A DNA stretch of 64,000 bases from an uncultured Clostridia bacterium (GTDB taxonomy: Bacteria > Bacillota > Clostridia > Oscillospirales > Ruminococcaceae): assembly GCA_946498095.1 (NCBI GenBank), contig CAMMMX010000014.1, forward strand, positions 1 to 64,000, given 5' to 3'. A program made the position numbers and the translations under genes. Shown here in pieces: positions 38,775-48,265 of the stretch (the stretch's first letter is position 1; every line of letters starts with the position of its first letter). The notes under the pieces were generated by a model. It was not told the DNA's origin, did no database searches, and saw only the letters and a list, made by a program, of their open reading frames with translations.

Positions 38775-41408
38775 GTGAGTAAAAAATATGTATATTTGTT
38801 CTCAGAAGGTAACGGCTCCATGCGGGAACTTCTCGGCGGTAAGGGCGCGAACCTGGCCGAAATGACCAGACTGGGTCTTCCTGTTCCGCAGGGCTTTACC
38901 ATTTCTACCGAGGCCTGCACGCAGTATTATGAGGACGGCAAGAAAATCAATGATGAGATCCAGGCGGAGATTATGGAATATATCGGAAAGATGGAGGAGA
39001 TCACCGGCAAGAAGTTCGGCGATATGGAAAATCCACTTCTCGTTTCCGTACGTTCCGGTGCGAGAGCATCCATGCCCGGTATGATGGATACCATCCTGAA
39101 CCTCGGTCTGAACGAGCAGGTTGTCGAGGTATTGGCAAAGAAGTCCGGCAATCCAAGATGGGCGTATGACTGCTACAGAAGATTTATCCAGATGTACTCC
39201 GACGTCGTTATGGAAGTCGGCAAAAAGTACTTTGAAGAACTTATCGATAAGATGAAAGCTGAGAAGGGCGTTACCCAGGACGTCGAGCTGACAGCTGACG
39301 ATTTAAAGGAACTGGCGAATCAGTTTAAAGCTGAGTACAAGGCGAAAATCGGCGAGGATTTCCCTTCGGATCCGAAGGAACAGTTGATGGGCGCTGTCAA
39401 AGCGGTGTTCCGTTCTTGGGACAACCCCAGAGCGAACGTTTACCGTCGTGACAATGACATTCCTTATTCTTGGGGTACTGCAGTCAACGTTCAGATGATG
39501 GCGTTCGGCAATATGGGTGATACCTCCGGCACGGGCGTTGCGTTTACCAGAAACCCCGCGACTGGCGAGAAGAAACTGATGGGTGAGTTCCTGATGAACG
39601 CACAGGGCGAAGACGTTGTTGCTGGTGTTCGTACACCTCAGAAAATTGATCAGCTGAAGGAAATCATGCCTGAGGTATATGACGAATTTGTCGCGATTTG
39701 CAACAAGCTTGAGGATCATTACCGCGATATGCAGGATATGGAGTTCACTATCGAGGATAAGAAGCTTTATATGCTCCAGACCAGAAACGGCAAGAGAACC
39801 GCGAAGGCTGCTCTGAAGATTGCCTGCGACTTGGTTGACGAAGGGATGATTACCGAGGAAAAAGCTGTCTCTATGATCGATCCCAGAAACCTCGACACGC
39901 TTCTCCATCCGCAGTTTGACGCGGAAGCTGTCAAAAAGGCTACCGTGATCGGTAAAGGTTTGGCTGCCGCTCCCGGCGCTGCTTGCGGTAAAATCGTATT
40001 TACAGCGGAAGACGCTAAAAATCAGGCTGAGAAGGGCGAGAAAGTTGTCCTGGTTCGTCTGGAAACCTCTCCGGAGGATATTGAGGGTATGAAGGCTGCA
40101 CAGGGTATCCTGACGGTTCGCGGCGGTATGACCTCTCATGCGGCTGTTGTTGCTCGTGGTATGGGTTCCTGCTGCGTATCCGGTTGCTCGGAAATCGTTA
40201 TGGACGAGGAGAACAAGGTCTTCAAGCTCGGCGGGAAAGAGTATCATGAGGGCGATGTCATCTCCTTTGACGGCAGCACCGGTAATATCTACGACGGCGC
40301 TATCCCCACAGTGGAGGCAACTATCGCTGGCGAATTTGGCAGAATCATGGCGTGGGCCGACAAGTATAGAGTGCTGAAGGTAAGAACCAACGCTGATACC
40401 CCGGCTGACGCTAAGAAAGCACGTGAGTTGGGCGCTGAGGGTATTGGTCTTTGCCGTACCGAGCATATGTTCTTTGAAGGCGACAGAATCGACGCGTTCC
40501 GCGAGATGATCTGTTCCGACACGGTTGAGGAGAGAGAAGCTGCTCTGGCGAAGATCCTCCCGGTTCAGCAGAAGGATTTCGAGGAGCTGTACGAGGCGCT
40601 GGAGGGCAACCCGGTTACCATCCGTTTCCTGGACCCGCCGCTGCATGAGTTTGTCCCCACTACGGAGGAGGACATCAAGAAGCTGGCTGACGCACAGGGC
40701 AAAACGGTTGCAGATATTAAGGCGATCATTGATTCGCTGCATGAGTTCAATCCGATGATGGGGCATCGTGGCTGCCGTTTGACAGTTACCTATCCGGAGA
40801 TTGCAAAGATGCAGACTTCTGCTGTTATCCGTGCTGCGATTAATGTGAAGAAAGCGCATCCAGACTGGACCATTAAGCCAGAAATTATGATTCCGCTGGT
40901 TGGCGAGGTCAAGGAACTGAAGTTCGTCAAGAATATTGTGGTGGAAACCGCTGATGCCGAGATTGCTGCTGCGGGTATCGAAATGCCATATGAGGTTGGT
41001 ACCATGATCGAGATTCCGAGAGCTGCTCTGACGGCCGACGAAATCGCGAAAGAAGCGGAATTCTTCTGCTTTGGTACGAACGATCTGACCCAGATGACGT
41101 TTGGCTTTAGTCGTGACGATGCTGGTAAGTTCCTGAACGCTTACTACGACGCTAAGATTTTCGAGAACGATCCCTTTGCGAAGCTCGATCAGGTTGGTGT
41201 TGGCAAGCTGATGGAAATGGCTGTGAAGCTTGGCAAAACGACCCGTCCAGATCTCCATGTGGGTATCTGCGGCGAGCACGGCGGTGATCCGTCCTCCGTG
41301 GAGTTCTGCCATAAGCTGGGCCTCAACTATGTATCCTGCTCTCCGTTCCGCGTTCCGATTGCCCGTCTGGCTGCTGCACAGGCTGCTATCAAAAGCAGGG
41401 AGGACTAA
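38775..41408 (+). CDS. ppdK: Pyruvate, phosphate dikinase
   Basis: Interconverts pyruvate + ATP + Pi with PEP + AMP + PPi. The 877 residues comprise an ATP-grasp domain (about 1-340), a swivelling phosphohistidine domain with H455 in GGMTSHAAVVARG (the same number as in the Clostridium symbiosum enzyme), and a C-terminal PEP/pyruvate TIM barrel with GLCRTEHMFF and CGEHGGDP. Start GTG 38775 follows TTGGAGG. The gene uses AGA for many arginines (e.g. TRNGKRTAK) whereas neighbours mostly use CGN. A 669-codon open frame on the opposite strand is a by-product of its codon bias. Confidence 0.97.
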   Translation: MSKKYVYLFSEGNGSMRELLGGKGANLAEMTRLGLPVPQGFTISTEACTQYYEDGKKINDEIQAEIMEYIGKMEEITGKKFGDMENPLLVSVRSGARASMPGMMDTILNLGLNEQVVEVLAKKSGNPRWAYDCYRRFIQMYSDVVMEVGKKYFEELIDKMKAEKGVTQDVELTADDLKELANQFKAEYKAKIGEDFPSDPKEQLMGAVKAVFRSWDNPRANVYRRDNDIPYSWGTAVNVQMMAFGNMGDTSGTGVAFTRNPATGEKKLMGEFLMNAQGEDVVAGVRTPQKIDQLKEIMPEVYDEFVAICNKLEDHYRDMQDMEFTIEDKKLYMLQTRNGKRTAKAALKIACDLVDEGMITEEKAVSMIDPRNLDTLLHPQFDAEAVKKATVIGKGLAAAPGAACGKIVFTAEDAKNQAEKGEKVVLVRLETSPEDIEGMKAAQGILTVRGGMTSHAAVVARGMGSCCVSGCSEIVMDEENKVFKLGGKEYHEGDVISFDGSTGNIYDGAIPTVEATIAGEFGRIMAWADKYRVLKVRTNADTPADAKKARELGAEGIGLCRTEHMFFEGDRIDAFREMICSDTVEEREAALAKILPVQQKDFEELYEALEGNPVTIRFLDPPLHEFVPTTEEDIKKLADAQGKTVADIKAIIDSLHEFNPMMGHRGCRLTVTYPEIAKMQTSAVIRAAINVKKAHPDWTIKPEIMIPLVGEVKELKFVKNIVVETADAEIAAAGIEMPYEVGTMIEIPRAALTADEIAKEAEFFCFGTNDLTQMTFGFSRDDAGKFLNAYYDAKIFENDPFAKLDQVGVGKLMEMAVKLGKTTRPDLHVGICGEHGGDPSSVEFCHKLGLNYVSCSPFRVPIARLAAAQAAIKSRED

Positions 41409-41531
41409 TCTGTACTTTCATTTCAGATAGGTTTTGACCAAACTGAAGCGTACAGAAAATCGACAGCGCAGTATCTCCGTGCAAGGCAATAGGAGAACTT
41501 GACTGTTGAAGTTTTCATCTAATTGAAACAT

Positions 41532-41571
41532 AAACAGGCATATTACCTTTTACGGTAATATGCCTGTTTTT
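41532..41571 (+). terminator. Intrinsic terminator after ppdK
   Basis: AAACAGGCATATTACC pairs perfectly with GGTAATATGCCTGTTT over a six-base loop, with a run of T. Confidence 0.95.
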
Positions 41572-41739
41572 TGATCTCTCAAAGATAAGAAAATGCGTAT
41601 TTAGGTATCAAGTTCAGACCTTACCGGAAAACTGATGCAATCAAACATACTTGTAACGTGCCGGCAGGATCCCCTCATAATCCGGCAGAATTTTTGGACT
41701 ATGTGCTCAAGATCGGCTGTTTCATGGTGTCAAAATCGG

Positions 41740-42240
41740 AGGATGATTTACCATCTTGACAAGCGAAAAGTTCTGCATCAAATTGTGTTCTACCAGCCCT
41801 GAGAAAACATAGATACCGGCGAAAAAATCCGGGTAACGCTGCGCAATTGCCCATGTCACGGACGCGCCATTCTAAGTTCCAAAAGCGTAGATGTGTTGCG
41901 GGTCAATTGGGAATAAGCTTATCAAATGGGAAAGCTGCTTAATGATGGTTATCTTTTCAAGATAACTGCCCATTGCTAACCCTCTTGCGTAAAAATTCGC
42001 TAAAATAAATTGCCCGACCGGATTGCTGCGTCCCAATGTAAGGTGTCGTACCCAATCTCGTGAAACAGTATAATCTTCTCCATGGTCGAGGGCAAATCGC
42101 GTTTGAGAATGATAAAGAGATTACGCAGGATCACTTTAACGCCCCGCGCTGCTTCTTAACATCCAAAGGAATAATCTCAATTCCAAGTTGCCATGTCATT
42201 TTGCACAGATTACGTGTATCAAAGAGAATATAGATCAAAA
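41740..42240 (-). pseudogene. Alpha/beta-hydrolase (esterase) remnant
   Basis: On the reverse strand several frames together read as one decayed hydrolase. From its 5' side the pieces are KVILRNLFIILKRDLPS with MEKIILFHEIGYDTLHWD, then SNPVGQFILANFYARGLAMG, then FPIDPQHIYAFGT-stop-NGASVTWAIAQRYPDFFAG. The region GT-stop-NGAS replaces the G-x-S-x-G nucleophile elbow: TAG stands where a Ser codon is expected. At least two frameshifts (near 42050 and 42135) are needed to join the parts. It resembles PHB-depolymerase-like or CE1 esterases. Limits are approximate. Confidence 0.6.
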
Positions 42241-42319
42241 CTAATTTTCTTGTTGACAAAAGAAAAGTTATGTGATAAATATTATAAAAAGAATAAAAAT
42301 ATGAAATGATGGGAAGTGA

Positions 42320-43111
42320 TATCTGATGGAATTGCAGCGGTGTTTTTGAAGATATGTAAATAATATGCACGCGACGCAAAGTTTTCTGATTTCATCGAAT
42401 TTGTAAGCGCCACAAGCCACAGTGTGTAACCGTGCTGTTGTGTTGCTTTTTTGGTTGATACGAGTAAAATCAATTATGGAATAAAGAGTAGGCTGGATAG
42501 AAGGAGAGTTAATATGAAGAGTAGAAGGAAAAGGTTTTAATATGATAGTATAAAATTCCTGTATAAGTATATTGGAATATATCGAAGAACCCCTCTCATG
42601 TAAACTCATGAATTTGAGTCTTGGATTGTGCATGCCTATGGAACGTACACGTCTCCAAAACATGTGTGAACGTCTTGTCAAGCGTGGTTGTGTTATAGTT
42701 GCTGCTTAATTATCTTATCCGGCTGCTTTTGAGCCGGTCATTAGCCTTGTATTACATGACAGTTGTATACATACGGATGCTCTATTATTTGGTATAAACA
42801 GTCCGATTAACGTATGTGCAAAGGGAAATACGCAGCGAATTTCTTGGAACCATGACGAACCGTCATACATACCAAGGACGATATCCTTTATTGAAGCGGC
42901 TGTTGATTGTACAGTAATTGCGATTACAGTTTTTCCAATGGAATATAAAAACTGGCAATCGGGGATTTATGGAGGAAAAATTGTATTGACAGAAGAGAGA
43001 TTTGAAAGGTTGCGTACCGTTTTGGAAAGAGAACTGTCGTTGCCGGTTTTCAATCAGAACAGTGATAAAGATATGGAGACAGTAGTTCAAAGAATTATAG
43101 ATTTTTTTTGA
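42320..43111 (+). pseudogene. Subtilase (S8)-like domain protein, decayed
   Basis: One frame from about 42544 to the TGA at 43109-43111 reads ISILEYIEEPLSCKLMNLSLG, then ERLVKRGCVIVAA, a TAA stop, and SYPAAFEPVISLVLHD. The NLSLG ... G-x-I-I-V-A-A ... YPAAF order is that of subtilisin-like proteases around the conserved Asn. Farther upstream (about 42330) GIAAVFLKICK may be what is left of the HGTxxA helix. The GTSxAxP motif with the nucleophile is not found. The gene is interrupted by stops and lies 22 bases before two intact ABC exporter genes. Subtilase-type proteins of this kind occur in peptide (RiPP) loci. Confidence 0.5.
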
Positions 43112-43133
43112 ATATTGGAAAGGCGGCGGGGAT

Positions 43134-44966
43134 ATGCGTCATGTCAAAAATAATCGTGCTGAAAAAAGATATGGTATATTTTCCAATATCCATTATGCAC
43201 TCAAAAACATCTGGCATTGGGATAAAAGGTTTTATTTATTTTTTATCCCTAGCATACCACTCAATATTCTTTTACCCCTGGCGGCGATTTACTTTCAGAA
43301 ATTGGTGATTGATCTCATTGAAGCGAAACAAAACGTACAAATTGTTATTCTAACCATTACCGTATATTTCGCTGCTTTGTTGCTCATCAGTTTATTCGAG
43401 AAATTCTGTGAGGATCGGCTGAATCTGAGACAATACAATATATCTACAATTTATCAGCATAAAATCATTGAAAAGCATTTGCGGACAGACTATGCCAACA
43501 CGGACAACCCAGAAATGAATGTGAAGTATACGCTGGCAATGAATGATGCCAGCTCAGGGGATTGTTCTGCAGAATTTATATGGGTATCCCTGTTGAATTT
43601 TTTCGTCAACTTATTGGGAATGTTTACGTACGGGGGAATTATTGTATCGCTTTCTCCGCTTATTTTACTGCTATTGCTCCTGTCCAGTGTGACGATATAT
43701 TTTATCGGTCGTTGGCAACGTAACTATACAGAAAAACATAAGGAAGAGTGGACGAGTGTTGACAGAAAAATTGCGTATCTCTCAGGGTTTTCATCCAAAT
43801 TTGAGTATGCCAAGGATATTCGTGTATATGGGATGCTGGGGTGGCTCAACAGTTTGCTGCGCGGTTTCCAGGAGGAACGCTTTCAGTGGATAAAAAAGAT
43901 ATCATTCCGTTCACTGCTAGGCGCTATATTAAACGCGGTTTTAATGTTGCTTCGAGATGGAGTCGCATATGCTGTGCTAGTGTTTATGTTTTTTCGCAAT
44001 GAGATCGGAGTAGGCGATTTTGTATTTCTTTTTTCGGCGATTACTGGTTTTTCAGCATGGCTTTCCGGTGTCGTTGGATATGTGAATGAAATCGTCGGAC
44101 GAAGCGTCAAAATTTCTTATTACCGCGATTATTTTGATATCAGTGATCACTATAATCACGGAGATGGCTGTGCACTTCCCAACGAGGACGAACTTCCGCC
44201 GGAGATAGAATTCAAGCATGTCTCCTATCAATATCCGTCATCTGACAAAAATACGCTGACAGATTTTAGTCTGCGTATCCGAAAAGGAGAGAAAATCGCG
44301 ATTGTTGGAGCGAATGGTGCTGGCAAAACGACGCTTGTTAAGCTATTATGCGGATTCTATTTTCCGTCGCAGGGGGATATCACTGTCAATGGAAAAAGCG
44401 TAAGCGCATATAACATCGAAGATTACTATATGTTGTTTTCCGCCGTTTTTCAGGATATGTATTTACTTCCAGTACCGATAGTAGATTTTATTGCTTCTAG
44501 CGAAAAGGATGAGATGAATCGTCGGCGTGTACTGGATGTGCTGGATGCCGCTGGGTTATCCCAGAAAATAGAGTCATTACCAGCTGGAATTGACACCCGG
44601 CTCATGAAAGGTACATTTGAAGATGGAATTGACCTGTCAGGTGGTGAAAAGCAAAAGCTTATGCTTGCGCGTGCTCTTTATAAAGATGCGCCGATCATTG
44701 TGCTGGACGAACCGACAGCTGCGCTTGATCCCATTGCGGAAAATGAGCTGTATCTGAAGTACAATGAGTTAACCCAAAATAAAACCTCTATATACATATC
44801 ACATCGGCTTGCATCAACCAGATTTTGTACACGTATTGTTTATTTGGAGAACGGAAAAATTGCGGAAATTGGCTCGCATGAAGAATTAATGGCCTTAAAC
44901 GGGAAGTATGCCCATATGTTTGAACTGCAGAGTCGTTACTACAAGGAGGCGGTTCATCGTGAATAA
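43134..44966 (+). CDS. ABC exporter, fused membrane and ATPase domains (first)
   Basis: Half-transporter of 610 residues. Six membrane helices (about 25-325) precede an ATPase domain with Walker A GANGAGKTT, signature LSGGEKQK and Walker B IIVLDEPTAALD, and ISHRLAS as the switch. There is no C39 peptidase domain, so it would not cleave leader peptides. It overlaps the second exporter gene by eight bases, and both probably form a heterodimer. The substrate is unknown; the subtilase remnant just upstream suggests a peptide. The DNA is AT-richer than the core genome here. Confidence 0.92.
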   Translation: MRHVKNNRAEKRYGIFSNIHYALKNIWHWDKRFYLFFIPSIPLNILLPLAAIYFQKLVIDLIEAKQNVQIVILTITVYFAALLLISLFEKFCEDRLNLRQYNISTIYQHKIIEKHLRTDYANTDNPEMNVKYTLAMNDASSGDCSAEFIWVSLLNFFVNLLGMFTYGGIIVSLSPLILLLLLLSSVTIYFIGRWQRNYTEKHKEEWTSVDRKIAYLSGFSSKFEYAKDIRVYGMLGWLNSLLRGFQEERFQWIKKISFRSLLGAILNAVLMLLRDGVAYAVLVFMFFRNEIGVGDFVFLFSAITGFSAWLSGVVGYVNEIVGRSVKISYYRDYFDISDHYNHGDGCALPNEDELPPEIEFKHVSYQYPSSDKNTLTDFSLRIRKGEKIAIVGANGAGKTTLVKLLCGFYFPSQGDITVNGKSVSAYNIEDYYMLFSAVFQDMYLLPVPIVDFIASSEKDEMNRRRVLDVLDAAGLSQKIESLPAGIDTRLMKGTFEDGIDLSGGEKQKLMLARALYKDAPIIVLDEPTAALDPIAENELYLKYNELTQNKTSIYISHRLASTRFCTRIVYLENGKIAEIGSHEELMALNGKYAHMFELQSRYYKEAVHRE

Positions 44967-46779
44967 GCGTAGAGAACATGCAAACATACGGGCCATTCGG
45001 CTTTGGCACTCACTTTGTCCACTATATTTCCCATTGATGATCTTAAAATGCTTTTTTGGGTGTTTTTCTCCTTATTTTAATATTTATATGTCGGCTGAAA
45101 TTATTAATGTAATATCTCGTTCTAGAAATATCAACAATATAGTTTTATTGATCGTAGTAACTATATTTGGAAATCTGTTTATTTCTGTTATGGGCTCATT
45201 ACTGGATCGTGCATACCATCATAAAACTATGCAACTTGACCAGCGGGAAAAGGTATTATTTAATGATAAAGTGCTGTCGCTGGATTATAGTGATCTGGAG
45301 AATACGAAGGTGCGGCAGTTACGCCGCAAAATCGATGAATCCGGGAATATGGCGTGTGGAAAAGAAATTCTGCTGGCGAGTTTGGATGCAATTACTTTTA
45401 GTATCGTGGATATTTGTTTATCGGTCTATTTGTTTGCGGAGATGTTTTTCTTGATGGCGCGGGCGGAATTCAGTTGGCCCATTGTGCTGTTTTGTGCTGT
45501 TATGATTGTTCTTGTTGTATTGAATATATGGATGAATTTCTACACAAGAGACAAGGTAGCGGCATTATCCAATGATATCTCCGATGTTCTAATAGAAGAA
45601 AATAGAATTGACGACTCGATAGATTGCTATAATATGGGGAAGGATGTCCGCTTGTACAGGCAGGACAAGTTAATCATGCGTATCCGTGATTACTCTTTTG
45701 ATTTGCATAAGAGAGCTTATGAGAAATTATACACAAAGAAATACAAAATTGAAGCGCCAGCAAGCATCCTGTCCTATTGTCTTCAGGCGACCATTTATAT
45801 TTTTGTCAGCTTGTATGCACTGAAAGAGATCTTTCAAATCGGAAGCCTGGTAAAATATATTGGATTTACGCAGAGACTGTTCAATGCAGTGATCCGTTTA
45901 TTTACAGAATGTGGCCGATTGAAATACAATACGCCTTTTATTGAAGATTATCTTTCGTTTTTGGATATTCCGGAGCTTATGCAGCAGGGAACATTGAAAA
46001 TTGGCAGTGAAACATTAAAGGGAATAAAGGCGTTTGAAATTGAATTTCGCAATGTTTCTTTCCAATATCCCGGCAGTGATTCATACGTATTGAAAAATGT
46101 ATCGTTGACGATTCATTCCGGAGCACGGATGGCAATCGTCGGCATGAACGGAAGTGGAAAAACTACCTTTATAAAATTGCTTTGTCGATTATATGATCCC
46201 ACGGAAGGACAGATTTTGCTCAACGGTATAGATTGCAGAGAATATGATTATCAAGATTACATGTCCATGTTATCTGTAGTGTTTCAGGATTTTCATTTAT
46301 TTTCATTTTCGCTGGCACAAAATGTTGCGGTTTCAGAGGAATACGAGAAAATGAAAGTGGAGCGTTGTTTGCGTATGGCGGGATTTTCAGATAGGTTGTC
46401 TTCCCTACCAAACGGAATAGAAACGCCGCTTTATCAGGACTTCGATGAAGAAGGTGTAGAGATCTCTGGTGGGGAAGCACAAAAAATTGCTCTTGCACGT
46501 GCATTGTATAAGAATGCGCCGCTCATTATTTTGGACGAACCTACCGCAGCGCTTGATCCTATTGCAGAATTTGAAATATATGAGCACTTCAACCAAATGA
46601 TACAAGATAAAACGGCAATCTATATTAGTCATCGTCTATCGTCGTGCCGGTTCTGCGACGAAATCGCAGTGTTCGATGCAGGAAAGATTGTACAGAAAGG
46701 AAGCCATGATACGTTGCTTACGGAGAAGACAGGAAAATATTATGAGCTGTGGCAGGCGCAAGCGCAATATTATGTTTAA
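44959..46779 (+). CDS. ABC exporter, fused membrane and ATPase domains (second)
   Basis: Second half-transporter, 606 residues, homologous to the previous one. Helices occupy about 25-325; the ATPase has GMNGSGKTT, ISGGEAQK, LIILDEPTAALD and ISHRLSS. GTG 44959 is used because AAGGAGGCGG lies upstream in the preceding gene. Both ATPase sites look complete, so neither subunit is degenerate. No precursor peptide gene is visible nearby. Confidence 0.92.
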   Translation: MNKRREHANIRAIRLWHSLCPLYFPLMILKCFFGCFSPYFNIYMSAEIINVISRSRNINNIVLLIVVTIFGNLFISVMGSLLDRAYHHKTMQLDQREKVLFNDKVLSLDYSDLENTKVRQLRRKIDESGNMACGKEILLASLDAITFSIVDICLSVYLFAEMFFLMARAEFSWPIVLFCAVMIVLVVLNIWMNFYTRDKVAALSNDISDVLIEENRIDDSIDCYNMGKDVRLYRQDKLIMRIRDYSFDLHKRAYEKLYTKKYKIEAPASILSYCLQATIYIFVSLYALKEIFQIGSLVKYIGFTQRLFNAVIRLFTECGRLKYNTPFIEDYLSFLDIPELMQQGTLKIGSETLKGIKAFEIEFRNVSFQYPGSDSYVLKNVSLTIHSGARMAIVGMNGSGKTTFIKLLCRLYDPTEGQILLNGIDCREYDYQDYMSMLSVVFQDFHLFSFSLAQNVAVSEEYEKMKVERCLRMAGFSDRLSSLPNGIETPLYQDFDEEGVEISGGEAQKIALARALYKNAPLIILDEPTAALDPIAEFEIYEHFNQMIQDKTAIYISHRLSSCRFCDEIAVFDAGKIVQKGSHDTLLTEKTGKYYELWQAQAQYYV

Positions 46780-46883
46780 ACAGCCATACAGCATGCTTGA
46801 GGAACAATGAGAAAAAGACATAGCTTTTTTGCGCGTTTTTCAGCGAAAAGCTATCATAGTAGGTGTATGGACATCAAAATATT
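46780..46883. other. Spacer after the exporter genes
   Basis: ATAGCTTTT (around 46820) can pair with AAAAGCTAT (around 46848), a nine-base stem without a T-run. No other signal was seen. Confidence 0.35.
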
Positions 46884-47229
46884 GCTGATATAGCAGATAG
46901 AATCATATTTTATCATCATCACTGAAATACCTTTGCAATCTATAGCGCAATTTGTTCAGAGGCGGATGATACAGAATTGTCCATGGCTGATCATCTCTTA
47001 CGTAAATTCAAAATGGATTCATGCCGGGTAAGATTTTGGCTTTCCTCAAAGGGACCATCGAAACCGAGTAATACGCTTGCTGTTAATGATGGAGCGCAAC
47101 AGCCAGTTCCCGATCTTGGTGCATGACAAAGCAGAAGTATTTATAGAGAGGATGCTGATAACATCGATGACGTTCCAATGTCTTCAGATGATACGATTGC
47201 GACAAATCCGCTTTCTCTGATTGGATGAG
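46884..47229 (+). pseudogene. Possible gene remnant, family not recognised
   Basis: One frame stays protein-like with only two internal stops (46923 and 47124). It contains AICSEADDTELSMADHLLRK and later IDDVPMSSDDTIATNPLSLIG. There is no start with a ribosome binding site. The composition suggests former coding sequence, but I cannot name a family. Confidence 0.25.
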
Positions 47230-47256
47230 GAAACCCCTGGGCATGATTAAAGAGAA

Positions 47257-47298
47257 AGCCGCAGGGTATCCGATTATTCGGATCATCCTGCGGTTTTG
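47257..47298 (+). terminator. Terminator-like hairpin near the end of the AT-rich region
   Basis: CCGCAGG (47259-47265) pairs with CCTGCGG (47287-47293), with an inner ATCCGA/TCGGAT stem, then four T. Confidence 0.7.
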
Positions 47299-47380
47299 CC
47301 ATTTGACGGTACGGAGGGTGAGCCATATAGCAAAATAAAACGGAAAGTATAAATTTGCTTATCGTCTCACACAAGCTGTT

Positions 47381-48265
47381 TCAATTCTTGTATCGCTCTG
47401 AAAAAGCTGTCTGCATAAGATGCGCTTCTTTCAAATTCAAATCGAGGGACGAGACGTCGTCTAACACGGGTAACGGGAAAAAAGTATCCGGTTCCTCTAA
47501 AGTATCGTAGACGGGGATTGGCTGCGTTTGATAGGCCGGTTGCGGACGGCTGTTTTCAAAGATGCGGGACATCTCGTCATGGCAAAACGCGCGTAGGCGG
47601 TTGACTTCTGCTCCCCTAGGAACGTTTTGATCTGGCATGACTGGCGGCAGTATGGTGAGCGCTAAATCCGGCTTACGGCGGAACAGGCGTCGGACACCGG
47701 TAATTTCATGGTATGTGATTACAAACGGCAGAATAGGGACGTTGCAATCATAGGCAAAACTGAACGCACCTTTTTCAAAAGGACGGATTCCGTCGTGGTA
47801 TGGCTCTAACGATCCTTCTGGAAACAGATGTACGACGTCCCCGCCTGTCAGCAGCTCTTTGACCTTTTGGGCAAAGGAGAGAAAAGCAGCTCCTGTCTCC
47901 GGGATAGGGAAACCGCCAAGTACTTTGACGAGCTTGCGGATCACAGGGATCTCCAGATTGGATTTTAATGTAGGATAGTGGATGAGGCGTTTATGTAATG
48001 CACAGCCGATCATTGCACAGTCCAGCATATTGACATGGTTACAGATGGAGACCATTCCGCCCTGAACCATGTGGAGATTCTCCTTCCCCCGCAACCGCAG
48101 GCCGAAAAAGAAACGGATATGTATGCTTAAAACGATAATCGCAAAACGGCGGAAAACACGGCTGAACAAGCGAAATCCGCGGCTGTGCTGCATAAAGGAG
48201 TAGGTATCGTCGATAGGGAGCGGGATACGGTGTTTATTCGTTTGCATGTTTTGATGACGACTCAT
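47381..48265 (-). CDS. PlsC-like 1-acylglycerol-3-phosphate acyltransferase
   Basis: Lysophospholipid acyltransferase of 294 residues, membrane-associated. The catalytic block NHVNMLD (H-x4-D) and FPEGSLEPYHDGIRPFEKGA (substrate phosphate binding) are clear, with PVLPFVIT-like PILPFVITYHEI after them. An N-terminal hydrophobic stretch (about 24-48) anchors it. ATG 48265 follows GAGGAAATGCACC and overlaps the end of the glycosyltransferase gene by 32 bases, so the two are co-translated. The C-terminal 60 residues are extra and low in complexity. Joint work in glycolipid or membrane-anchor synthesis is inferred. Confidence 0.88.
   Translation of the reverse strand: MSRHQNMQTNKHRIPLPIDDTYSFMQHSRGFRLFSRVFRRFAIIVLSIHIRFFFGLRLRGKENLHMVQGGMVSICNHVNMLDCAMIGCALHKRLIHYPTLKSNLEIPVIRKLVKVLGGFPIPETGAAFLSFAQKVKELLTGGDVVHLFPEGSLEPYHDGIRPFEKGAFSFAYDCNVPILPFVITYHEITGVRRLFRRKPDLALTILPPVMPDQNVPRGAEVNRLRAFCHDEMSRIFENSRPQPAYQTQPIPVYDTLEEPDTFFPLPVLDDVSSLDLNLKEAHLMQTAFSERYKN

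Noticed and set aside
39303..41312. Open frame of 669 codons on the strand opposite ppdK
   Set aside because: It lies wholly inside a well-defined PPDK gene. Biased codon use in that gene removes stops on the other strand; there is no ribosome binding site or recognisable domain.
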